Positions 1 through 6,719 of a DNA stretch of 19,054 nucleotides are shown here, in pieces (the first letter of the stretch is position 1; each line of letters starts with the position of its first letter). Location of the stretch: positions 1-19,054 of the forward strand of contig URTS01000022.1 of NCBI GenBank assembly GCA_900550685.1, given 5' to 3'. The notes beneath the pieces were generated by a model. That model saw only the letters and a list, made by a program, of their open reading frames with translations. It was not told the origin of the DNA and searched no databases. The position numbers and the translations under genes were made by a program. Origin of the DNA: an uncultured Oscillibacter sp. GTDB lineage: Bacteria; Bacillota; Clostridia; Oscillospirales; Oscillospiraceae.

Positions 1-1702
1 CGGCAAAGTCCTCTTCGCCGGTGCGGATCTTGACCACGCGGGTCACGTTGTAGACGAAGATCTTGCCGTCGCCGATGTGGCCGGTATAAAGCACCTTCTT
101 GGCGGTTTCAATGACGCTGCGGACGGGGACCTTGCTGACCACGATGTCCAGCTGAATCTTGGGCAGCAGGGTGGCCTCCACCTCGACGCCGCGGTAATAT
201 TCCGGCTTGCCCTTCTGGATGCCGCAGCCCAGCACGTGGCTCATGGTCATGCCGGTGATGCCCAGGTCCAGCATGGCCTTCTTCAGGACCTCAAACTTGG
301 ACTCTTTGCAGATGATCTCAATTTTGGTGAACTTGGGAGCAGTGCCGTCAGATCCCTCGAAGGAGGGGACCCGCTTGACGGGAATGGCCTCGGCGGCAGG
401 TACGTCGCCGGTGACGGCCACGGGGGCGTCCGTCTCCTCGGCAACGGTGTCCGGCAGCATGGCGAACCCGGCGTAAGCGGTGAGCAGGCCGTGCTCAGAG
501 ACATCCAGGCCGGCGATCTCGTCCTCAGCATCCACACGGAGGCCGATGGTGTGCTTCAGAATGGTAAAGACAAGGGTGATGACCACCGCCACATAGGCGA
601 TGACGGAAACGACGCCCAGCAGCTGAATACCGAAGAAGTGGAAGCCGCCGCCGTAAAACACGCCCTTTTCCGTGGATACACCGGTGGCGAAGAGACCGGT
701 GAGGATGGTGCCCAGGGCGCCGCAGACACCGTGAACGGAGATGGCGCCCACAGGATCGTCGATCTTGGCCACCTTATCGAAGAACTCCACAGCCAGCACG
801 ATGACCAGGCCGAAAACAATGCCCATAATGGCGGCACCCAGGGGAGCAACGGCGTCGCACCCGGCGGTGATGCCCACCAGGCCTGCCAGAGCGGCGTTGT
901 AGGTCATGGAGACATCAGGCTTGCCATAGCGCAGCCAGGTGAAGATCAGGGTGGTGCAGCAGGCCACGGCGGTGCAGAGGTTGGTGTTGAAGAACACCAG
1001 GCCGGCGCTGACGATCAGCTCGTCGGTGTCCATGCCCACGGTGGAAGCGCCGTTGAAGCCGAACCAGCAGAACCAGAGAATGAACACGCCCAGAGCGGCA
1101 AAGGTCAGGTTGTGGCCCAGAATGGCCCGGGGCTTGCCGTCCCGGCCGTATTTGCCGATGCGGGGGCCCAGCATCTTGGCGCCGATCAGGGCGCACACGC
1201 CGCCCACCATGTGCACGCAGGTGGAACCGGCAAAATCGTGGAAACCCAGCTCACTGAGCCAGCCGCCGCCCCAGATCCAGTGGCCGGAAATGGGATAGAT
1301 CAGCAGGGAGATGGCGGCGGAGTAGATGCAGTAGGCGCTGAACTTGGTGCGCTCCGCCATGGCGCCGGAGACGATGGTGGCGGAGGTGGCGCAGAACACG
1401 GTCTGGAAGATAGCGTAGGCCCACAGGGGAACGCCGGCGGGAAGGACATGGCTGTAATCCTTCATAATCATGGGGTCAAACCAGCCGAACAGGCCGGTGC
1501 CCGCGCCGAACATGATGCCGAAGCCGATGAGCCAGAAGCAGGGGGTGCCGATGCAGAAGTCCATCAGGTTCTTCATCAGGATGTTACCGGTGTTTTTGGC
1601 CCGGGTGAAGCCTGCTTCGCACATGGAGAAGCCTGCCTGCATGAAAAAGACCAGCGCCGCGCCCAACAGGACCCAGATGGTGTTGACTGAACTGAATTCC
1701 AT
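1..1702 (-). CDS. amt: Ammonium transporter (Amt) with fused C-terminal PII domain, partial at window edge
   Basis: Amt/MEP/Rh channel conducting ammonium across the cytoplasmic membrane. 567 codons are present and the 3' end is cut by the window edge. Residues 1 to about 390 are the polytopic channel, with the pore twin histidines at H164 (motif CVHMVGG) and H324 (VHGVCGALG). A linker rich in A, E, P and V (about 410-450) leads to a PII/GlnK-like domain from about 457. That domain has the T-loop motif PEYYRGVE (Y503 aligns with the modified tyrosine of GlnB) and the B-loop TGHIGDGKIFV. It ends near IRTGEED, so only a few residues should be missing. PII proteins normally gate Amt in trans; here the regulator is covalently attached (inference for function, direct for architecture). 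The ATG at 1702 follows GGGAGG. The gene is preceded by a strong promoter and a structured leader. Confidence 0.95.
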   Translation of the reverse strand, partial: MEFSSVNTIWVLLGAALVFFMQAGFSMCEAGFTRAKNTGNILMKNLMDFCIGTPCFWLIGFGIMFGAGTGLFGWFDPMIMKDYSHVLPAGVPLWAYAIFQTVFCATSATIVSGAMAERTKFSAYCIYSAAISLLIYPISGHWIWGGGWLSELGFHDFAGSTCVHMVGGVCALIGAKMLGPRIGKYGRDGKPRAILGHNLTFAALGVFILWFCWFGFNGASTVGMDTDELIVSAGLVFFNTNLCTAVACCTTLIFTWLRYGKPDVSMTYNAALAGLVGITAGCDAVAPLGAAIMGIVFGLVIVLAVEFFDKVAKIDDPVGAISVHGVCGALGTILTGLFATGVSTEKGVFYGGGFHFFGIQLLGVVSVIAYVAVVITLVFTILKHTIGLRVDAEDEIAGLDVSEHGLLTAYAGFAMLPDTVAEETDAPVAVTGDVPAAEAIPVKRVPSFEGSDGTAPKFTKIEIICKESKFEVLKKAMLDLGITGMTMSHVLGCGIQKGKPEYYRGVEVEATLLPKIQLDIVVSKVPVRSVIETAKKVLYTGHIGDGKIFVYNVTRVVKIRTGEEDFA

Positions 1703-1753
1703 AGTTGTTTCCTCCCATTTTTGCGTTTTTTCCCGGCGTGTGTTCCACATAAA

Positions 1754-1876
1754 AGAAGGCAATGGGGCCTTCCGGGTGTGGTAAGACTCCATTGCCTTGC
1801 GCAGTTATGCAGAAAACATCAGGGAAAAGAGAAAGGCGCCTTAGAGATCAAACTCTAAGACGCCATTGCCTTGATG
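1754..1876 (-). promoter_or_regulatory. Structured 5' leader of amt with tandem repeat motif, possible transcription attenuator
   Basis: Between the promoter and amt the transcript carries the motif AAGGCAATGG-N-GTCTTA twice (minus strand, starting at 1872 and 1798). Copy 1 forms a 12-bp hairpin (1835-1864) with a 6-nt loop, UUUGAU. Copy 2 forms a long hairpin (1756-1798) whose outer arms AAGGCAATGG/CCATTGCCTT pair perfectly, followed by CUUUU, so it resembles an intrinsic terminator. The AAGGCAATGG of copy 1 could also pair with the 3' arm of copy 2, giving mutually exclusive structures. Tandem hairpins before nitrogen genes in Clostridia are known targets of ANTAR antiterminators. The loops here do not show the usual A1/G4 pattern, so that assignment is only a possibility. 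Confidence 0.55.
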
Positions 1877-1882
1877 TGGGGT

Positions 1883-1910
1883 ATTATACACGCTTCGACG
1901 GCCTTGTCAA
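1883..1910 (-). promoter_or_regulatory. Sigma-A promoter of amt
   Basis: On the minus strand TTGACA (1905-1910) is followed by a 16-nt spacer and a perfect TATAAT (1883-1888). Transcription should start near 1876, about 174 nt before the amt start codon, which leaves room for the leader hairpins. Confidence 0.8.
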
Positions 1911-2006
1911 CAGCCAAATGCAGATTTCGGCTGTTGTGCTGAAAACTGGGGAAAACAGCCTCCCTGCTCTGGACAAAATATCAAAAAATGGAAGGGGCGG
2001 AAAACT

Positions 2007-2035
2007 GCATAGGTTTTCGTGCCGGGGACAAACTA
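2007..2035 (+). promoter_or_regulatory. Candidate forespore (sigma-G/F type) promoter of the DUF1540 gene
   Basis: GCATA (2007-2011) fits the -35 element of both sigma-F (GYWTA) and sigma-G (GMATR). CAAACTA (2029-2035) matches six of seven positions of the sigma-G -10 CATNMTA at 17-nt spacing, and GGACAAACTA (2026-2035) fits the sigma-F -10. Spacing is 1-2 nt short of consensus. No sigma-A promoter is apparent. Start would fall about 40 nt before the ATG. Confidence 0.4.
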
Positions 2036-2081
2036 TGTCACGGCGGAAGCCAAAATCTTTCTCATGCAGGAGGAACCAACC

Positions 2082-2270
2082 ATGAAGGACTGCACCAACA
2101 ACGGCTGCCAATGCACCCCCAACCAGAGCATCAACTGCACCGTCAACAACTGTGCGCACCACTGCCAGGACTCTAACTACTGCGGCCTGACTTCCATCCG
2201 GGTGGGCACGCACGAAACCAACCCCACCGAGATCAAGTGCACCGACTGCCAGAGCTTTGAGCTGAAGTGA
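2082..2270 (+). CDS. DUF1540 cysteine-rich small protein
   Basis: A 62-residue protein with nine cysteines (C4, C9, C11, C19, C24, C28, C34, C53, C56). The pattern INCTVNNCAHHC, then NYCGL, VGTHE and CTDCQSF is that of DUF1540 proteins, which occur in spore-forming Firmicutes. The cysteines suggest metal binding, but no function is established. The ATG at 2082 is chosen because GGAGGAACCAACC precedes it; an upstream in-frame ATG at 2019 lacks a ribosome binding site. It is preceded by a forespore-like promoter and followed by two hairpins before the next gene. Confidence 0.85.
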   Translation: MKDCTNNGCQCTPNQSINCTVNNCAHHCQDSNYCGLTSIRVGTHETNPTEIKCTDCQSFELK

Positions 2271-2276
2271 GAACCG

Positions 2277-2327
2277 GGGAAGCACAGCTTCCCAAGGCCG
2301 GTGGGGGAAGCGTCTCCCACTGGCCTT
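2277..2327 (+). other. Two tandem hairpins between the DUF1540 gene and the TauE pair
   Basis: GGGAAGC (2277-2283) pairs with GCTTCCC (2287-2293). AAGGCC (2294-2299) plus GTGGG pair with CCCAC plus GGCCTT (2322-2327), forming a second stronger stem. There is no U-tract, so this is not a canonical terminator. It may be a processing or stability element, or an attenuator. Confidence 0.4.
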
Positions 2328-2355
2328 ACATAGCAAAGCGGAGGGAGGCGGCGGT

Positions 2356-2709
2356 ATGGCGTCAAAATGGCCCGCACGGATCGCCGGGGGCGCGGCGGGA
2401 CTGGCCAACGGTTTATTCGGCGGAGGCGGCGGGATGGTGTTCCTGCCCATTCTCTCCCGGTGGGGAGATCTGGAAGTCCGGCGTTTGTACGCCACCTGCG
2501 TGGGGGTCATTTTTCCGGTGTGCGCCGTGTCTGCCGCCATATACCTCTGGCGGGGCGAGGTGGAGATGTCTGCCGCCTGGCCCTATCTGGCCGGAGGCCT
2601 TGCGGGGGGCTGGCTGGGGGGAAAACTCTATGGAAAAGTGTCTGCGGGGGTGCTGAAATGGCTGTTTGCGGCCTTTCTCTTTTACGCGGGGGTGAAGTAT
2701 CTGCTGTGA
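2356..2709 (+). CDS. TauE/SafE family membrane protein, first half-gene
   Basis: 117 residues with about four hydrophobic segments. The N-terminal motif ANGLFGGGGGMVFLPIL is the glycine-rich repeat of TauE/SafE (DUF81) putative sulfite/organosulfonate exporters. Full-length members have two such repeats in about 250 residues, so this is one half. The stop overlaps the GTG start of the second half in a GTGA arrangement, implying translational coupling and assembly as a heterodimer (inference). The ATG at 2356 follows GGAGGGAGGCGGCGGT. Substrate unknown. Confidence 0.8.
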   Translation: MASKWPARIAGGAAGLANGLFGGGGGMVFLPILSRWGDLEVRRLYATCVGVIFPVCAVSAAIYLWRGEVEMSAAWPYLAGGLAGGWLGGKLYGKVSAGVLKWLFAAFLFYAGVKYLL

Positions 2710-3098
2710 CAGACTGGATCCTCCCCTTTTTCTGCGGCCTGGGGGCCGCGGTGATCTCCGCCTGGGGCGTGGGGGGCGGGACGCTGCTGCTGTTGGTGAT
2801 GACGCTGTTCCTGGGGGTGGACCAGCGGACAGCCCAGGGCATCAACCTGCTGTTTTTCCTGCCCACAGCCCTATCCGCCCTGATCTGCCACTGGAAAAAC
2901 GGCTGTCTGGACAAGCCTACCCTGAAGGTAGCCGTTCCCTTTGCTGTCCCAGCGGCGCTGCTGGGGGCATGGATTGCCACGGCGGTGGACGTGGAACTGC
3001 TGCGCCGCCCCTTTGGTATCTATCTGCTCCTCTCCGGCGTTTCCCTGATTTTACCCCAGAAACGAAAAGAAAAGCGAAAAAACAACCCCGGCGGCTGA
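2706..3098 (+). CDS. TauE/SafE family membrane protein, second half-gene
   Basis: 130 residues starting at a GTG that shares bases with the stop of the preceding gene; GGGGGTGAAG lies upstream as a possible ribosome binding site. The sequence begins VTDWILPFFCGLGAAV and carries the second-repeat motif AWGVGGGTLLLL, with hydrophobic segments near residues 5-33, 45-62, 78-98 and 102-118, then a basic tail KRKEKRKNN. Together with the preceding gene it makes one complete TauE/SafE unit. Because both frames are open and each half has an initiation signal, this looks like a genuine two-gene arrangement rather than a recent frameshift. The stop codon lies inside the following terminator stem. Confidence 0.8.
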   Translation: MTDWILPFFCGLGAAVISAWGVGGGTLLLLVMTLFLGVDQRTAQGINLLFFLPTALSALICHWKNGCLDKPTLKVAVPFAVPAALLGAWIATAVDVELLRRPFGIYLLLSGVSLILPQKRKEKRKNNPGG

Positions 3099-3115
3099 TT
3101 CAGCCGCCGGGGTTT
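3086..3115. terminator. Bidirectional intrinsic terminator
   Basis: A 13-bp GC-rich stem CCCCGGCGGCTGA/TCAGCCGCCGGGG flanked by AA on the left and TTT on the right. It separates the plus-strand TauE pair from the convergent HtrA operon and can serve both. Confidence 0.8.
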
Positions 3116-3121
3116 GCCTGT

Positions 3122-4426
3122 TCAGTTTTCCAGGGCATCGGTGAGGTCCAGCGTCACATCCAGGATCTGGCCGTCCCGCCAGATGGTGAGGGTCATCTGG
3201 TCGCCTACGTGGTGCTTCCAGCGGGCTTTCAGCACGTCGCTGCTGCTGAGGGTCTCCTGGCCGTCCGCCGCCAGCACGTAGTCCCCGGCCTGGATCCCGG
3301 CCCGGTCCGCCGCGCCGCCGGGGGTGACTGCCGCGTTCCCGGCATCGGCCCAGACCTCCAGGCCCCAGAGGGTGTCCGTCAGCTGCGTGGGAATCTGCCG
3401 CACGGACAGCCCCAGCACCGGCTCCGGCTGCAATTCGCCGTAGACCAGCAGGTCGTTCACCACCCGCTCCGCCTGGGTGGAGGGGATGGCAAAGCCCAGG
3501 CCCTCCACAGTAGAATACCGGGCGTACATCTTCATAAAGTTGATGCCCACCACCTGGCCGCTGGCGCTGATAAGGGGACCGCCGGAGTTGCCGTTGTTCA
3601 GGGCGGCGTTGGTCTGGATCAGAGGCATGGAGCTCTGGCCTTCCAGCTGCATCTCCCGGTTCATGGAGGAGACGATGCCGTTGGTAAAGGTGCCGCTCAT
3701 GTCCACGTCCAGGGGGGTGCCGATGGCGTATACCGTGTCGCCGACGTCCAGGGTGTCGGAATCCAGAAATTCCGCCGTGGGGAAATTTTCCCCCTCGATT
3801 TTCAGTACTGCCAGATCGTGCCCGGCATCGCTGGCGATGAATTTGGCCTCATAGGGGATACCGCTGGCCAGCAGCACCGTGCAGGCCTTGCCGCCGGCCA
3901 CCACATGGTGGTTGGTGAGCAGGTAGCCGTCCTCCCGGAAAATGACGCCGGTGCCGATGGACATCTGGCCGTTGTCCAGGTCCACCGCCACCGTGACCAC
4001 AGCGTCGTGGACCTTTTGGTAGACCTCCGGGGCGGAGAGGTCATATCCCGGCGTTTCCGCCAGGGTCAGACGGGCGTCCGGGTCCGCTTTCACGGTGGGG
4101 ATGGTGATGGGGGCCTCTTCCTCATCCTGCTCCCGGTCGTAATAGTAGTAGTCGTCCTCCTGCCAGTTGTCCGCCGGGGACTGCCACTGCCAGAAGAGAT
4201 ACCGGATGCCGCCCGCCGCCAGGGAGATCACGATCGCTGCCGCCAGCAGCAGCGCCACGCCCCGCAGGATCCGCCGCTTTTTCTTCCGGGACTTTGGGGC
4301 AGGCGGCTCTGCCGCCTGAGAACCCGGTAGGGGCCGGGAATAGGTCTCCACGATCTCGGCGGGAAAATCCCGGCTGTATTCTTCAATCACCTCGCCCTGC
4401 GTCCGCAGGGTCCTGCGCTCACTCAT
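3122..4426 (-). CDS. htrA: Membrane-anchored HtrA/DegP-type serine protease with PDZ domain
   Basis: 434-residue extracytoplasmic quality-control protease. A basic cytosolic N-terminus (KSRKKKRR, 46-52) precedes one membrane segment (about 54-78) and an acidic, tyrosine-rich linker (DDYYYYDREQDEEE, 91-104). The trypsin-like domain follows with the full triad: H174 in TNHHVV, D204 in GHDLAVLK, S281 in GNSGGPL. A PDZ domain lies at about 338-425 (GGAADRAGIQAGDYVLAADG). It is the last gene of an operon with a response regulator and histidine kinase; its ATG lies 9 nt past the kinase stop, with GAGGT upstream. By analogy with CssRS-HtrA of Bacillus and CiaRH-HtrA of streptococci, it is probably induced by envelope protein stress (inference). 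Confidence 0.92.
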   Translation of the reverse strand: MSERRTLRTQGEVIEEYSRDFPAEIVETYSRPLPGSQAAEPPAPKSRKKKRRILRGVALLLAAAIVISLAAGGIRYLFWQWQSPADNWQEDDYYYYDREQDEEEAPITIPTVKADPDARLTLAETPGYDLSAPEVYQKVHDAVVTVAVDLDNGQMSIGTGVIFREDGYLLTNHHVVAGGKACTVLLASGIPYEAKFIASDAGHDLAVLKIEGENFPTAEFLDSDTLDVGDTVYAIGTPLDVDMSGTFTNGIVSSMNREMQLEGQSSMPLIQTNAALNNGNSGGPLISASGQVVGINFMKMYARYSTVEGLGFAIPSTQAERVVNDLLVYGELQPEPVLGLSVRQIPTQLTDTLWGLEVWADAGNAAVTPGGAADRAGIQAGDYVLAADGQETLSSSDVLKARWKHHVGDQMTLTIWRDGQILDVTLDLTDALEN

Positions 4427-4435
4427 AGTACCTCG

Positions 4436-5890
4436 TTATTCTACCCGCAGAGAGAACGTGAAGGTGGTCACGCCGTTCTCGCTGGTCACATTGATCTCTT
4501 CCTTGTGCTGCTGCAGAATGGTCTTGACGATGTAGAGCCCCAGGCCGTAGCCGTCCTTGTCCTCGCTGCGGGACTTGTCGCTCTTGTGGAACCGCTCGAA
4601 CAGCAGCGGCAGCTCCTCCGCCGGAATGGTGTCGCCGATGTTCCGCACCGTGACCCGGGCCTTGCCGTCCATCATGGCCACACCCAGATAGAGGGTGGAG
4701 CCTTCCCGGGCAAACTTGGCGGCATTTTCCAGCAGGTTGTAGATCACCTGGGTGATCATGTCGTTGTCTCCCAGCACCAGGATGGGCTCGTCGGGGATGT
4801 CGGCGTCCACGTCCAGATGCCGGTCGTTGATCTTCTTTTCCATGGAGATCAGCACCCGGCGCATGGATTCGCAGATGTCGAAATGATTCCCGCCCCGGAG
4901 GGGGTCCATGGCCTGCAGCTGGCTGACGTCCAGCATCCGCCGCACCAGGCGGCTGAGGCGGCGGCTCTCGTTGGCGATGATCTGCAAATACTGCTTCTCG
5001 TTTTCCGGCGGGATGGTGCCGTCCAGGATGCCGTCGGTATAGCCGGCGATGGTGGTCATGGGGGTTTTCAGCTCGTGGGAGATGTTGGCGATAAACTCCC
5101 GGCGCTGCCGCTCCGTCTGCTGAAGGCTTTCCGCCATGTTGTTGAAGGAGGCTGCCAGTTCGCCGATCTCATCCTCCCGGCCGTAGTCGTTCATGCGGAT
5201 GTCGAAATCGCCCTCGGCATACTGCCGGGTGGCCTGGGCCATCTCCCGGATGGGCTTGATCTGCCGCATGGTGGTGATGGAGGAGGCCATGAAGGAGATC
5301 ATCAGCACCACAAAGGCGGTCATCAGCAGCAATCCCGCAAAGGCCCGCCACAGATCGTCAATGGATGCGGAGGTGGACACGGTGAACACCGCCCCCAGGG
5401 TTTTTCCACTGGTGGGATTCACCACCGCCACGCCGCCGATGAACTGCTTGTTCTGATAGATCTGGTCCAGGCGGCTGCGGCCGGACCAGGTGCCGTCGGA
5501 GAGGACCTTCTCCATGACGGACTGGGGGATGTTGATGGACTGGCCTGCCATGGTCTCATCGGTGGAGAGGAGCACATGGCCGTCGGTATCGCAGACCAGA
5601 ATGTCCATCTCAGAGATGACGGCGGCGGTAGCCGCCAGCTGGCGGAACTGCTCGTCCTCCTGCAATTCCTCCATGGAGAGGTAGCGCCCGGTCTCCAGAT
5701 ACCGGACGGACAGCTTGCTCACCGCCTGGGCCCGCACCAGCAGTTCGTCGGTCCGCTGGCCCCGGGCATAGTTGTAGCTCAGGGAGAAGAAGGAAACGCC
5801 CATCAGCACCAGCGTCAGGGCCACCATGCCTACGGTGACGGCCATCTGCCGCCAGTAAAGCCCGTGGAAATGCTTATGGAGCCATTTCAT
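4436..5890 (-). CDS. Sensor histidine kinase
   Basis: 484 residues. First membrane helix about 17-39, an extracytoplasmic sensor domain of about 140 residues, second helix about 181-204, HAMP about 205-260. The HisKA domain has phospho-acceptor H272 in NISHELKTPMTTIAGY, and the ATPase domain has the N-box VIYNLLENAAKFA, RNIGDTIP and GYGLGLYIV. All catalytic motifs are intact. The ATG at 5890 is preferred: it lies 4 nt past the regulator stop and GGCGGAGAAG is upstream. A longer form starting at 5944 would add an arginine-rich stretch that is really the regulator's 3' end read out of frame. It is operonic with the OmpR-type regulator before it and HtrA after it. The signal is unknown but likely envelope damage. 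Confidence 0.93.
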   Translation of the reverse strand: MKWLHKHFHGLYWRQMAVTVGMVALTLVLMGVSFFSLSYNYARGQRTDELLVRAQAVSKLSVRYLETGRYLSMEELQEDEQFRQLAATAAVISEMDILVCDTDGHVLLSTDETMAGQSINIPQSVMEKVLSDGTWSGRSRLDQIYQNKQFIGGVAVVNPTSGKTLGAVFTVSTSASIDDLWRAFAGLLLMTAFVVLMISFMASSITTMRQIKPIREMAQATRQYAEGDFDIRMNDYGREDEIGELAASFNNMAESLQQTERQRREFIANISHELKTPMTTIAGYTDGILDGTIPPENEKQYLQIIANESRRLSRLVRRMLDVSQLQAMDPLRGGNHFDICESMRRVLISMEKKINDRHLDVDADIPDEPILVLGDNDMITQVIYNLLENAAKFAREGSTLYLGVAMMDGKARVTVRNIGDTIPAEELPLLFERFHKSDKSRSEDKDGYGLGLYIVKTILQQHKEEINVTSENGVTTFTFSLRVE

Positions 5891-5894
5891 ATGC

Positions 5895-6599
5895 TTACTT
5901 CTTCTCCGCCGTCTGACCGCCGGTGGTCTCAAACTTGTAGCCAACGCCCCAGACGGTCTTCAGGGCCCACTGGTCGCTGACGCCCTCCACCTTTTCCCGC
6001 AGGCGCTTGATGTGCACGTCCACAGTGCGGCTGTCGCCGAAGTAGTCGAAGCCCCACACCTCGTCCAGCAGCTGGTTCCGGGTGTAGACCCGGTTGGGGG
6101 TGGAGGCCAGGTGGTACAGCAGCTCCAGTTCCTTGGGGGGTGTGTCGATCTTCTTGCCGTCCACGATCAGCTCATAGGAGTCCAGGTCGATGGTCAGCTT
6201 GTCGAAGTGGAGCTTCTTGCTGGTGTCGTTGGGGATCTCCGTCCGCCGCAGAACGGCGTTGATCCGGGCGATCAGCTCCTTCATCTCGAAGGGCTTGACG
6301 ATGTAGTCGTCGGCCCCCATTTCCAGACCCTGGATGCGGTCAAAGACCTCGCTTTTGGCGGTCAGCATGATGATGGGCACCTTGCTGGTCTCCCGGATCT
6401 TGGCGCAGACGGCCCAGCCGTCCATCACCGGCAGCATGATGTCCAGCAGGATCAGGTCCGGCTCTTTTTTCTGGAATTCCTCCAGTGCCTTGCCGCCGTC
6501 TCCGGCGATGCGGACGTCGAAGCCCTCCTTCACCAGGTACATGTGGATGAGGTCGGAGATATTTTTGTCGTCTTCCACGACCAGTATGTTGCGTCCCAT
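5895..6599 (-). CDS. OmpR/PhoB family response regulator
   Basis: 234 residues. The receiver domain (1-120) has the acidic pair D10-D11, phospho-acceptor D53 in LLDIMLP, T80 and K102. A winged-helix DNA-binding domain follows (about 131-226) with PPKELELLYHLA and the typical ending TVWGVGYKFE. The ATG at 6599 is chosen because GGGAGGAAAACCCT precedes it; a GTG at 6626 in the same frame has no ribosome binding site. It is the first gene of the regulator-kinase-HtrA operon. Upstream, TAAAAT (6655-6660) could serve as a -10, but no good -35 is visible, so activation by a regulator is possible. Confidence 0.93.
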   Translation of the reverse strand: MGRNILVVEDDKNISDLIHMYLVKEGFDVRIAGDGGKALEEFQKKEPDLILLDIMLPVMDGWAVCAKIRETSKVPIIMLTAKSEVFDRIQGLEMGADDYIVKPFEMKELIARINAVLRRTEIPNDTSKKLHFDKLTIDLDSYELIVDGKKIDTPPKELELLYHLASTPNRVYTRNQLLDEVWGFDYFGDSRTVDVHIKRLREKVEGVSDQWALKTVWGVGYKFETTGGQTAEKK

Positions 6600-6719
6600 A
6601 GGGTTTTCCTCCCGTTTTGCGGGCACAGAGGCCCTTGTGTATCTTGTGTTCTCTATTTTACCCCAAACTGCGGCGGGGTGTTGAACATATTGTAAATGTT
6701 GCGGGAAAAAGCCCGCCTG

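Noticed and set aside
77..1690. 537-codon open frame on the plus strand opposite amt
   Set aside because: It is the antisense of a clear amt gene. GC-rich codon use removes stops from the opposite strand; the translation is low-complexity (G, H, D, A rich) and has no ribosome binding site.
1762..2085. 107-codon plus-strand frame across the amt leader and promoter
   Set aside because: It covers hairpins and a minus-strand promoter, has no ribosome binding site and shows no family resemblance.
2969..4330. 453-codon plus-strand frame opposite htrA
   Set aside because: Antisense shadow of the protease gene, which has a full catalytic triad, a PDZ domain and a proper start.
5891..5944. Longer histidine kinase start at 5944
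   Set aside because: It would overlap the response regulator by 50 nt and add an arginine-rich tail read out of frame. The ATG at 5890 has a ribosome binding site and 4-nt operon spacing.
4505..5980. 491-codon plus-strand frame opposite the histidine kinase
   Set aside because: Antisense shadow; histidine- and glycine-rich translation without family resemblance.
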